Assembly: GCA_009760855.2 (NCBI GenBank)
Contig: WPIO01000058.1
Span: 1,333,501 to 1,397,500, forward strand
Length of the DNA stretch: 64,000 bases
Direction: 5' to 3'
Source: Cristatella mucedo
Lineage: Eukaryota; Bryozoa; Phylactolaemata; Cristatellidae
Of the stretch, positions 27,433-38,900 are shown one piece after another (the stretch's first letter is position 1; each line of letters begins with the position of its first letter). A program made the position numbers and the translations under genes. Below the pieces are notes generated by a model. It made no database searches. It worked only from the letters and a program-made list of their open reading frames with translations, and had not been told where the DNA came from.

Positions 27433-28246
27433 GCTCTAATGCACCTGAGCTTAAGCACTCATGCACAGGCCAGGTGCAAGTGAGCATGTAGTGCTGTGTA
27501 CCTGGTCACACACCCTGGACTGGTGAAACGTTGTAGCTGACTAGGCAGTCAAGTCTAGTCGTCTACTGGCCTATCTTGGCTGCCTATCACATCCCGGCAT
27601 GCACTAGCTTCTGCGACCCAACTCAACTTGCTTGCTCAGCCGGCTACCTCCGGAAGTCCTAGCAATATCCAATTGAAAGTAAACCACTGAGCAACTAGGG
27701 GGAAGGAGAAGGTGGTTATGAACAGTCCCGGGTTTTGACTAGATAATGAAGTAGGCCCGGCTACGGCTTAGCTGCAAGCCTGTCAGACCAAGTGTCTAGC
27801 AGAAACTTCAGCAATCACACTTGGATGACTGCTAGCTGCTTCGGCTCCGCGGCTGCTGTTCACATACATACCTGCAATCGATGTCCGAAAGTACTTATCT
27901 GCTTGACCCACGTTGACTTAGCAGCAGGGCAAAAGCCAAAAACACTATCTGCTCCCGAGGTCAGCTGGCATAAACGAATGACTCGGCTGTTCTCGGCGAT
28001 TTGCGGTTACTGCCAGAACTGCCCTTCAGTGGCAGGCTCTCGTGCAAACCTGGGGAGCTTCATGCTGGCCATTATTAGCAACCACCGTGTGCCGGTCAAA
28101 TAACTGCTGGGCTGCCGCCAACTGTAGTGTAATGCAATTATATGCAGTGCCCGGCCAGCAGACAGATGATCACAGATACCAAGATTGATAATCGCTTTGC
28201 ACAAGGACTGTGTCAGAAAAAAGTACAATCAGATAAGAAATAGCCC

Positions 28247-28385
28247 CTGCTGCTGCTGCTCTGCGAGCTCAATCCACCGTAGCATCAGAAGCGGCCTGGC
28301 AGTGGCAGCAGCAGCAGCAGCTGCAGCAGCAGCAACGATGGTAGCTGCTGCTGTTGCGGCCTGTGCTGCCGCTGCTGCTGCACGA
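28247..28385. repeat. Imperfect CTG/CAG trinucleotide cluster
   Basis: Mixed CTG, CAG and GCTGCT units; the + frame reads a poly-alanine stretch (AAAAAAAAA). Coding status is unknown. It may belong to the 5' part of the BAIAP3-like gene or simply be a repeat. Confidence 0.8.
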
Positions 28386-28914
28386 CATCTAATTCCAGCG
28401 CTTCCACTTGTGCTGCAGAGAAGCTGGACTGATCGCTGGCACCACCAGCAGGCAGGGAGTGGGATGCTCTGAGCTATGAGCTATTTGAGTTTGCCACTAA
28501 CAGTCAGCAATGGGACGGCACAGCTGCCTCACAGCTGCCGGGCTGCAACCCCGGCATGCTAACAGGCCAAAAGAGGCCGCCCAGGAGCCGTTCCAGTCTG
28601 AGACCCCAAAATTAGCAAACAATCTGAGAAAAGCTGGCAACAATAGATCTTTGTGTGCCCACGGCTGGCCATTCAACTGGCTGATATTTCAACACATCGG
28701 CCGGCAATGGCATTAGTACCCACTGCAGGTGCCTCATATGCCTGAAAATAGTACCACAGTCCTCAAACGCTCCCCCTGTTGAAGAATCTCAAGCTTTCAG
28801 CATGCTCAAGTGCACATGCTAGTGTATGTTCAGTCGTGATAGTTTGGACACATGCAAGAACTCACATATTCAAAGACACAAGCGCACACACAAACACAAT
28901 GTAATGTAATTATA

Positions 28915-28996
<82 letters not shown>

Positions 28997-29104
28997 ACAA
29001 ACACACATACACACACACACACACACATGCACACACACACAGGCACACACTCACTCACACACACACACAAACACACACAAAAACACACGCACAAACACAC
29101 ACAT

Positions 29105-29142
<38 letters not shown>

Positions 29143-29165
29143 GCACGCACGCACATACACACACA
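28915..29165. repeat. Long compound (CA)n microsatellite
   Basis: About 35 pure CA units followed by interrupted CA, CACG and CATG units over 250 bases, ending in CACG repeats. Confidence 0.97.
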
Positions 29166-29824
29166 CATGCTTGCATGCCTACCCACGCCCACACTGGCAC
29201 TTACCAATGCATATTGACAGGTGCACATGTGCATACACAAGAGCGTGGGCAATTGTGCTTTGCGGAACCACGACCTTCTGGGTGGTGGACATTTTAGCAT
29301 GTTCGTCACCTGCTCTACCGTGTACTTGTCAGTACAGCACTGTTTTCAGTTTTTTAAACAGTCAGTTCTTCCAGTTTCTCTCTTTGATACTTCTCGATCC
29401 ATGCAAGCGTAGGTGGGGTGCCTTATCGTGTGCATGCCATCCAAGCCGAGCCATGGGATCCGTTATTTGGCTTCGTTACCCTGCTCGGCTCGATGGCCAG
29501 CAGCCGACTGTTGGAGTGCAAAGCCACTGCGCCCAGACTGCACCAGAGACAGGGCTTAAACCTGTGTCGCAGGGCCCACTGATAAATGCACTGCCACAGC
29601 TTGCTACCAGTCCCTGCCACCCCCTCCCCTTGCTGTAGCCAGCCGGCAGCTGTGGTGCATCGCTGCTGTTGGGCTTCCACCAACTTCCCTGTGTCCTCTT
29701 TGAGCTTCCCACGAGGCAGTCGTTGTGCCAAAAGTTGAACAGAGTCGAAGGCAGTAAGGCAGGCTGCGACAATCCGGCAGGTCGTGCCGAGCCAGTGGTC
29801 TGGCTCAGCCGGCTAGCCACGGTC

Positions 29825-29828
<4 letters not shown>

Positions 29829-29856
<28 letters not shown>

Positions 29857-29866
29857 ACCTGCCTGT
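29829..29866. repeat. (CCTG)n tetranucleotide repeat
   Basis: About nine CCTG units, one of them CCTA. Confidence 0.93.
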
Positions 29867-31805
29867 GTGCAGCTGCCAGCCCTAAGCCGGACCATTGTGA
29901 GTGGCTGCTCCCTCTATCAATAAAGCATGGGATGCATTCGGGGCGGAACTGCCAGTCCGAGAGGGTCGGCTGGCTTAGTATAAAGGCTGCTCGCCTGCTC
30001 CAGTGGGCATAGAAAACTGAGCGCGTCTAGGCAGCCGTTGGCCTGGAATAGCAGAGGCAGGCACGCTTGCTCTTCGCTGCCGCTAGCCAGTGCGGGACGA
30101 CAAGCCAGACAAGTAAGTACTGCTGCTGCAGCTGCAGCAGCGCTGCCGCCCTCCGGAAGCCGTGGCAGCCGAAGCAGCAACAGCAGCAGCAGCAGGGCTG
30201 CTCGCAGACGGCAGTTAGCTGACCGGCTCCGATGGCTCGTCGGGGCCAGCGCTATTGGCCAGCGCAGGGAGCACCGGAGCTGGGTGGGCCACCCAGCAGT
30301 GGGCAGCCAGAAAGTGGAAGTCAAGGGCAGCAAGACTGGACGGTAACCAGGAAAGGCAGCTACCAGGCAGCTGTGTCTGCCTCTGGTCAAGACAACGAGA
30401 GACGAAAGAAGGGTGGATGGACTCCCCCACCAACGCCTGATGTTGTGCATCTATGGGAGGCAGCTGCCAGCACCGGCGGCACATCTAGCCTGCTACAGTC
30501 ATAGATCAAACATTCCTTATCGCAGGTCTGTCGGTCTCCCCTACCGAGTGCCGGCTGGGTAGGCAGGCAGTCTGCCAGCCCGCCCACACGATTGCATGGC
30601 TGTAGGGCTCAGAGGAGGCTGGCTGTTAGACAGCTCGGGCAGACACCAGGGATAGACAAGCACAGGCTGAGGCAGGCATGGGGCATATGCCGACGTACTG
30701 CAGGGGCTGAGGTAAGCAGACTACATCGGCCTCTGCAGCTGCAGCCTGCTTTGCTGCTTGGACAGGCCAGCCAAGCCAGCCAAGCAGGCAGCAGGTCGGC
30801 TTTGCCAATGGAGCAATACTGGGGTGGGGGGTAGGTCACAGACGGCCTCCATGCTTGCACTGCACTTTATGGGCACCTGCTGCTGGCGACAGAGGCAGTG
30901 ATCCGATTCGGCAGAGCTCACTAATGTCAACGCTTGCTTGCCGAGAGGCCCTACTCACAATCGTGTAGAATGGCTGTGCGCGTCAGCAGTACACTGCATG
31001 CTGCCGGAGCCAGGTGGAAGCATCGGTCGACAGGAATGCAGGGATAGGGGGCTGCTGTGGCTAGCCCTTCCTCAAGCTTGCTTTGCCTCTGATGGTGATC
31101 AACCAGTTATCATCGTGATAGGCCAAGGAATTGCCAGTGATTAGCTGCAAATATTCATGGCGGTGCATCTACCGGGAAGTACAGATAGCCTCCGGTTTAC
31201 TGCTGCTATATCGTTCGTTGTGCTGGCTGACTTAGCTTCCATGGCTGCCCTATGGAACTGGCCGATGCATCGAAACCTTCTAGCCAGTCACACTAGTTAG
31301 GCTGCCACATGCTATTGGTGTTTTACCTGGCAGTTGTGGCCACAGCTTCTGCAGCTGGTGCTGCTGCTCGGGCCACTGCCAAAGGGCCCTTGGCACACAA
31401 ACTTGCAGCACCTGGCTAGTCAACCTCGGCGCTTGCCATTCATCTGTCGCAGGTCTGCAAGGCCGACTCAACTTGCTACCACGAATTGCAGCTTCTTTCA
31501 TGGAACAACGCAGTTGCTGTCAACCTTGACAGTCTGCTGCTTGACTCTCGACAAAGAAGCTTGCCATAGCAACAGCAATCGATAGCTGTTACTCTTAATG
31601 ATGTCGCACAAGCTGTTGCAGGTATGAACGAAGCAGCGAAAGCCCACTGCCACTGCTATGGCCGTCGCTGCTGCAGCTGCTGTCTGCTGCAAGAGGAGAA
31701 GTTCACCCAGAGCCGAGTAAACAGTCGGTTTTGCAGTGAGCTTTCTTTTGACAACTGGCTGCAAGATGTGCAAGATGGCCACTTGAAGAGCCCTCCTCCC
31801 TATAC

Positions 31806-31960
<155 letters not shown>

Positions 31961-32203
31961 GGTCATTGGAACACTAGCACAGGTGCACTGCTTCTTATTA
32001 CGTGGACACAAACCAAGCACAGAGCAGCTTCAGTTAGATGCTTGGCAGCTGGGCTACCGTTAGTTCATGCTGCTGCTCTACTTGGTCTTTGAAGGCCCTC
32101 TGAATTGCCGCATCTCACACGATCCTGTCAGGCTACATAAGCAGCTCAGTGCTGTCTCAGACTGCTGCCCACTAGCAGGAGCTCACCTGCCAATGTCTAG
32201 CCT

Positions 32204-32240
32204 GCTGCCCCTGCTGCCCCTGCTGCCCCTGCTGCTCCGG
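32204..32240. repeat. 9-base tandem repeat CTGCCCCTG
   Basis: Three to four units of CTGCCCCTG. It lies in the CAG/CTG-rich block upstream of the BAIAP3-like gene. Confidence 0.8.
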
Positions 32241-32536
32241 CTGCTCGAGGCTGCGCCCGGCTGCTGTTTGTGCTCGCTTTTGCCGGCCGATGAACATCTA
32301 TTGGCTGTGGAGCTTTCATCCCTTTTTCTGTGCCGCTTATTGCTCAATCTTTTGCCACCCAGCAAAGAAGAACTTTCACCCTCCCCACTCCCAGAGCTAT
32401 CCCCAGGCAGGACTCCCCGAGTGTGACACCTCATTAAGAATGGCTGCCCCTCCCCTCGGACATGCTGCACCGAGCCAGCCAGAGAAGGAGCAGCAGTGGC
32501 CACCGTAGCTGGCAGGTAGCTCGGCTTGTGGGCAAC

Positions 32537-32572
32537 AGCAGCAGCAGCAGCAGCAGCTGCTGCTGCTGCCCA
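32537..32572. repeat. (CAG)n(CTG)n inverted trinucleotide repeat
   Basis: CAG units pass directly into CTG units, forming a self-complementary hairpin-capable tract. Confidence 0.88.
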
Positions 32573-32844
32573 GAAGCATCGGAATAGCTTAGTCTGGCTG
32601 CAAGACATGTGTAACGATCGAAGGGAAAAATCTTTTAGTTTGGAAAACGGGCCATCTGTTTTTGCCCGTGCCCATCTCATGCCGATGGCAAGCTGCAAAA
32701 CTAAGAAACAGTTGCCTGCTGCCGACAGGCAGCTACCCGATGGCTGCTATCACTACTAAGACCAAGCGGCTGAGCCTACTGCAGTCGTGCTGCCATGTTG
32801 CGTGGGAGTTCACAAGCAGTGCACCATAACCACTTTTGTTGCAG

Positions 32845-32958
32845 CCGACCGACATGGACATGTACCGGCACCTGGTGCAGTGTGTGGCTCAGCCAATCGG
32901 TGCCCACGAATCCCGACCGGGCTTAGTCGGCAGCGATCTAATCTCTCACTTGACAAAG
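32845..32958 (+). CDS. BAIAP3: BAIAP3-like exon 1 (first supported): N-terminal helical segment
   Basis: The acceptor follows TTTTGTTGCAG and the donor is AAG|GTAAAG. Both ends are phase 0, giving 38 codons. MDMYRHLVQCVAQPIG lines up with LYEDALYTVLHRLGHPE of Munc13-4, and DLISHLTK with the following LLRYLQEAF. Joined to the next exon it reads LTK-LFHISPAHEAH, the expected lead into C2A. A Met lies four codons into the exon, so a start here is possible, but the family normally has 50 to 90 residues before this point. Confidence 0.8.
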
Positions 32959-35900
32959 GTAAAGATCAGCTACACTTCCACGAAAAGCAGAGCTCAGATG
33001 TGTCTCCATTTTACACTAGCTGTCTGCCTAAACCGGTTCATTCCCATCAGTCCGGGTTTCCATGCCAACTGGTGACTGACCTGATGGTGCCCGCCCGGTG
33101 TGACTTTTGTGTTGCATCCTTTTCTTTTCACGAGTCATATTTTCTTCTCAGCTATTTGAATTTCTCTGTGTGGCCAACGGACATTACCCTATATTCTCCG
33201 TGAACACAGAGCTGCAGCTGCATGATAACCAGTCTGCTGCTGTCATGCTGAGGATCAACCAATGCTGCAAATTAATTACCACAATGCACCTGTTCATAGA
33301 AAATTTAGGTGTACTCATGCCATGACATAATCCATGTGCCTACAGGCCTGCAAAAAGCTTGTGGGCATATAAGTCACACTTCCTGCCTACAATTACTAAG
33401 TGCTCCTTCAAGACGTTTGCACCAAAACTAGCCAGAAGCATCGCACGCTGATGCGAAAGAATCAGCAGTGCAGGCAGCCACTGCCTGCAAATAATTCACT
33501 GTTAATGTCTCGGCAAGGCTGGGGGATGCATCTAGCCAAGGGAACTCGCTCAACCTTCTCAGCACTGTGAGCAATCATATTTGTTAGAATCGCCAACAAA
33601 CTAGCATCATTGGCCTTTCTGTAACTGTGTGTACATAGTTAACTGCATGCTAGCATAAGCTAGCCAAGATTGAACCAATAGGTCCATGCTGGGCTCACGA
33701 ATATAGTAATGAGATTGGTAGTGCCACTCCTCAGGACAAGGTGTGAAGGCACAGCATGGCTATGCCGCATGACCAGCCCCTGGCTTTCGAGAACTGCTTA
33801 GTTATTTGTCCTAGAACTGCTCAGGTATTGGGCCTGGCCAGCCGAGCTGATATGCCTGGCGCCTGTATCTGGCTGGCAATTTAGCTGCAGCACTGATCAG
33901 AGTGCTAGTCTCCAGTGTTACAGTGTTCCAATGTTACAGCCTAGGTGACAGAATATGCTTTTGATGCTCTACCAGAGCAAAATTAGGAGCAGCTGTGCAG
34001 CTGTGCGCAACTGTGGGCTCTAAAGCCTGTATAACAGAGACAAATGTAGCGATGATGATGATGATGCTAATGATGATGATGTTATGGAGGAGGAGGAGTA
34101 GGAGGAGGATAGTGATGACAAGGCTTTTGTAACTGAGCTTGAGCTTAGTTAAGTATTCCTAGGACTAAGAAGCCGATGCTCGGTCGATATATTTTTAAAC
34201 GATAACCAAAGTCACTGCTCTGAATGCAGCTGGTACCAGAATCAACTATTTGTGACTGCTTGCCGAAACCAATCTTGAAATACATTTTTTTTTAGTAGCA
34301 CTGCCACTGAAAAAGCTCGTTTGCATCACGCTGTATTTAGGTATTCGTACTTTTGCTAATTAACATTAGTTTTCTTTTGAGCGTTAGTTTTCTTGTGAGA
34401 TTTAGTATTGTCAGGAGTACTGCAGCAATTCTCACTGATATAGAAACTTCCTTGGAAGATGTCTATGGTTTATGAGCAGGGCTATTGGAAGTGTATAGTT
34501 CAGATGAGTTTGTATGGCGCCACCACAATGGGCCATGAACAAGGAAAGTAGAGTCATCGAATGCGGACATTTCTAGTAGGAGTAAGAGCATGTTGCTGCT
34601 AATTACACAATTTTTTGATGAGTATGGTTAGAAGCCCCGAAGCACTTGTCGAAGCGTGTAAGCCCAAAGGCCTGTGTGCAACACAGATCCTCGAGCACAG
34701 GTCCAACCGATGCTTTCTTTCCGGCATATGTCGAATGCCTAGAAAGAGGTCTAGTTCTCTAAGATGCTAAGCAAATGACTTATTAAAATACTTGTTATTA
34801 TAACGATAATATTATTATCATTTATCTGACATAGCTAGGATCTGAACAGACTGCACAACCTGTTGCGAAACTGCAGGCAGGATGAAAGCAGCTGTGTGAG
34901 CGGGTATTTGGATCAGATACATAACCTCATACATAACCCGTACATAGCCTCACGATGGTGCCTGATCTCGGCATTCATTCAGCTATCTGCAAATAGACAT
35001 TTCCCCTTTCACTGCTTATGCCTAGTACTTGGGGGAAGTGCGTTTAACAGAGCAAGTTTACTTGGCACGAACAACCACCAGTGATTGACGATGCTGCATG
35101 TAATTCTAATTTCAGCTATTTCATATTAGTCCTGCCCACGAAGCCCACGTGCTACGGCGTGTCTGTCATGCCATTCCTCGCGACGTGGTGCTCCGAGTAA
35201 CCGTGCTGGAAGCCAAAGGAATTCGGGCGATGGACGATAACGGTGAGGTTCGCATGTTGGTAGGTTCTGGCCCGTCAGGTCGGGCCAGACCACCCCGGGG
35301 AGATCGAGAGATGAGACTGCCGCTGATGACAGAGGGAGGGAAAAAAGAGAACATGAGTTGCACGTGTGTGAGTCGGAGATTGGGGGACCGGTGCCAGTGC
35401 CAGCTTCCGTGTTCGAGGCCCAAGCTGTGCCAGCTTTGTCTTTGCCTGCCTTCGATAATGGTCATTTTCTGACAACGTTTTCAGGTCTGAGTGATCCCTA
35501 CTGCATGCTCAGCATGCTCAACATGCAGACCAGCCCGCAGAGCTCTCCGGAGGCTGAACGCAAGAAGTCGTCTGTTCTTCCCTCCTCTAAGACTCTATCG
35601 CCTGTGCTTGGCACGAAGAAGATGTCTACTCACTCTCTGGGCAGCAAGCTGCGCAAATCGTTCCGCAAGTCGTTCAGTGGTATCTCTCCGTCGCAAAGCG
35701 TGGGTTCAGTCAGGTCACTGGAGTCGTTCAAGCTGTGGCACGACAAAGAAACCAAGGACGATGAGCCGCTGGGCGAAGTCAAGGAATGTCTCCGCACAAC
35801 CACCAAATACGAGACGTTGAATCCCGTGTGGAACGAGCAGTTCACACTGTGAGTGGTCCCTTCCAACCGAAAATCGTAAACCGCACGGCGCTTGCCAGAT

Positions 35901-38900
35901 CTACCAAGTGTGCATGCCGGCAGCTTCAGCGATTGCCAAATATCAGTCTACCATCCACTCGGCAGGTCAGCAGGCCAAGACAGGCCGATTTTGCTCTGTA
36001 GTGAAAACCGGTTTGAGCCAGTGAATTATTTGGGGAACCTATGCCCATCTGGTTTTATTTAGTACAAATCTTGTTTTAGGACCGAACTAATTTGAACAAA
36101 CTTGTCTGCGGTAGTTCTGTCCTCAGGGTCCTAGCAAAAGTAAGGCTTAGCTCTTTGTAAACCGATCTCTGTCCTGGCTGGCACATAGAGGCTGATTAGT
36201 CCTGGCTGAATGGCATGCTTGAGTCACTAATTGCTTGGTGTTACAGCTGACTAAATTCGCCCTAGGAAGTGAATAAGGCCCTGATGCCAACACCTGGAAC
36301 TTGCCAGGATTCTCGAGAAAAATTCCTATGCCCAGGCCTCCTTGAATAGCAAAAAGGGAGACCTTGGATGACTTGCTTTCTGATTACCTAAAAGCCTAAT
36401 CATCGAGTGCTACATGCTCTGGCTCACCAAACAGCCCTTGTCAGTTTAAAGTGCTCATGGTACTATTCGTGTTGAAATGGTGCTTCAAATAGTAGTTATC
36501 GCAGGCCAGTTTCACCTGCACAGGTTAGTGTGCACTTGTTTGTTGACACCGTGCAACACGCTTAGGCTAGCACATTTTCCCAAAACCATGCGAGCACCTT
36601 CACCAAGCCTTTGACATCGAGAGGTGCTAGTTATCTCGCCTTCTTCGTGGGATTCAAGTCACTTCGAACCTGTTTTTCTGAATGCATCTCTAGAGGTGAC
36701 GACAGGTATTAAGTAGTGGCACAAAATTACCTGCATTGCTCTGTGTTTCTTTTGCTAGTAAAGTTACCGACCTTGAAAAGGAAGAGCTCCATCTGCATCT
36801 CTGGGACTCAGATGCTGATGAAACACTATTGAAGAACTTCAAAAACATTGACAAGAAATGCGGCTTCAAGAAGTAAGTCTTTCATCGTATCAGATACCTC
36901 TGTTGGTGGTCAGCAGCAGTACATCCAACTAAATATACTTGCCTAATCTCAATGTGTGCTTGCTAGAATCGCTAACAAGCCTACATACTCGGTCTTCTAG
37001 CAACTGCGTGCACATGGTTAACTGCTTGCTAGCATAGGCATAGCCAAGGTTGAACCAATAATGCCCCCTCTATTCGATTGCGCTAACTTCATATCACTAT
37101 GACCTCTTGCTTCCAGCTTGCTAAAGCACATCAAGCAGACTGTGGAGCATGGGAAAATGATCGACGACTTCATTGGATATGTATCCATTCCTTTAAAAGT
37201 AAGCATTAACCTGATGAGGAGTGCCGATAGCCCTGCCTTCATAATCGGTGCCGTTATTCAAACTCCCAGTGCAGCCATTGTTATTACTCTGATGCAGCAG
37301 CAGCAGGGGCCAGTACTAGCAGCGAGTAATGGCAGAGAGCAGCAGCCGCAAAAAAGTGGCCAGCAGGTCGCAAGAGGTTTTGTCTTGCCAGTATCATCGT
37401 TGGGCCGGCTCCCCCAAGTTAATGACTTCGTTTGCTTAGAGCATCCTGGCAACGGGCAGCAGCAAATGGTACGACATATGCCGGAAGTACTGCTCCAAGC
37501 CCACTCGAGAAGGTCAGATCAGCTTGCAGCTGCAGTTTGAAACATCGCCGTATGCCTCGCGCTCCGAGGAGTGCTCGAGAATCACCTACCGGGACTATTG
37601 TGACGTCACGAGCCGACTGATGGAACTGGAGGCCAAGGACGAAGCCCAGGCGGTGAGCTCGGTTCCCCACCTGCACAGCACTGCGCCCCACTCACGACAG
37701 CCAAGCCTTTGTCGCCTGCTAGGCGGAGGCCGCTTAGCAGCAGGCTTACTTTCAAGTCACCGAGCTGCTGCATTCACTGCCAGCCGAGCAGCGTCGGATG
37801 TCCTGGCTCACTTGCAGCGGCGGGACTGCTTCAAGTACGGAGGGTTTTTCTCCGAACCGAGTCGCACCATTCTTCGACTCTTTGCAATCCAGCGGGGCAT
37901 CGGGCAGCTGAGCCAGGTCGCCTCTCGTTTGACGGTGCTGCTGCGATGGGCAGTCGCCAGCAAGCCCTACCCGGTCCTGCCCACAGCAATCTGCTCCGCC
38001 ATTCAGGAAATAGATGAGCTGTACGTGCTGGCGGAAAAAGGCGTCATCCCGCGTAGTGTAGAAGAGCCTGAGGTGAGCAAGCAACGGCTGCTCCAGCTTC
38101 ACTGCACTCGGCGGTGGAGCGATTGCCAGCCGGGTAGGGCAGCGATCGCACTTGGCTACTTGTCACTAGCCCCTGACCGTTCCATCATTTGATCTGTACA
38201 GATCGTCGGGCTGAAGTGTGCCGTCGAGGACTACATCAATCATTCGTTTTCGAATTTGGAAGACCTGCCGCAGCTCTTTCCGGAGGACTCGCAGCTGAAA
38301 GCCGAGTTTGGCTTAAAGATCGACAGTGTAATTCGTCTGCTCCAGCAGAAGATCTGGACCTCTGCAAAGACCGAGAGCTTCAAAGAAATGCACGTTAGCA
38401 GCATCAGACGGATTGCTTCGTTGGTAACTCGAAGGATTCAGGTTTGTAGATGGAAAACCGCCCGAGTGCTGCGCGAGTCGGCAGCTGGTCCCTGGAGCAG
38501 CCTGCTGAAGTCGCTCGCGATATTCTTGGCCTGCTGCCGGCTCAGTCTAGGTCGCCCTGTCGTCGGCTGCCATCCTTGACCATGAATCTCGAACTCTGCC
38601 TTAATTCCGTTCAGGCTGACGTCACGTACTGGCTGAAGAGCTCCTTGGTTGTTCAGCCTGCACACGGAAGCCTGCAGCTCGAGGCTAGTGGCTCCGGTGG
38701 CGGTGGCAGCAACAGCATCAGTGCGAGCTCGATCAGCCTCTCGGGCACGGCGGTAGCTGCAGCTGGCAGTGGCTCAGTGCTTGAGCTGATGGAGCTGCTG
38801 ATCGGAATGATCGAAACTGCGACCGCATACATACAGCCCGAGCGACAGCAGGCATACGGCAGTATAGATGTAAACTTTCCCAAGACTGTGGTTCTGGCTT

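Larger units (their letters stand above)
22598..28246. other. No gene recognised
   Basis: Three simple repeats and one tRNA-like relic. The longest frame (131 codons, 24,374-23,979, minus) has no family resemblance. Confidence 0.55.
32959..35115 (+). other. Intron 1 of the BAIAP3-like gene
   Basis: About 2.2 kb between the first two supported exons. It holds a short GAT/GAG trinucleotide tract at 34,050-34,110 and a LINE-A 3' end at about 34,700-34,820. No further exon is recognised, although a short open frame at 34,863-35,084 was considered. Confidence 0.7.

Noticed and set aside
28852..29638. Long His/Thr and Cys/Val frames of up to 203 codons
   Set aside because: They are translations of the CA repeat and its flanks.
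29423..30587. Several overlapping frames of 80-180 codons on both strands
   Set aside because: Open on both strands at once because of CAG/CTG/GGC composition; no domain and no splice link to the BAIAP3-like gene could be shown.
34863..35084. 73-codon frame just before exon 2
   Set aside because: Not in a compatible position: exon 1 joins directly to exon 2 in phase and matches the family without it.
37738..37817. Alternative earlier acceptor for exon 7 giving AYFQVTELLHSLPAEQ
   Set aside because: That frame hits a stop soon after and does not continue into the conserved FFSEPSRTILRLFAIQ segment. The preceding exon already supplies the matching helix.
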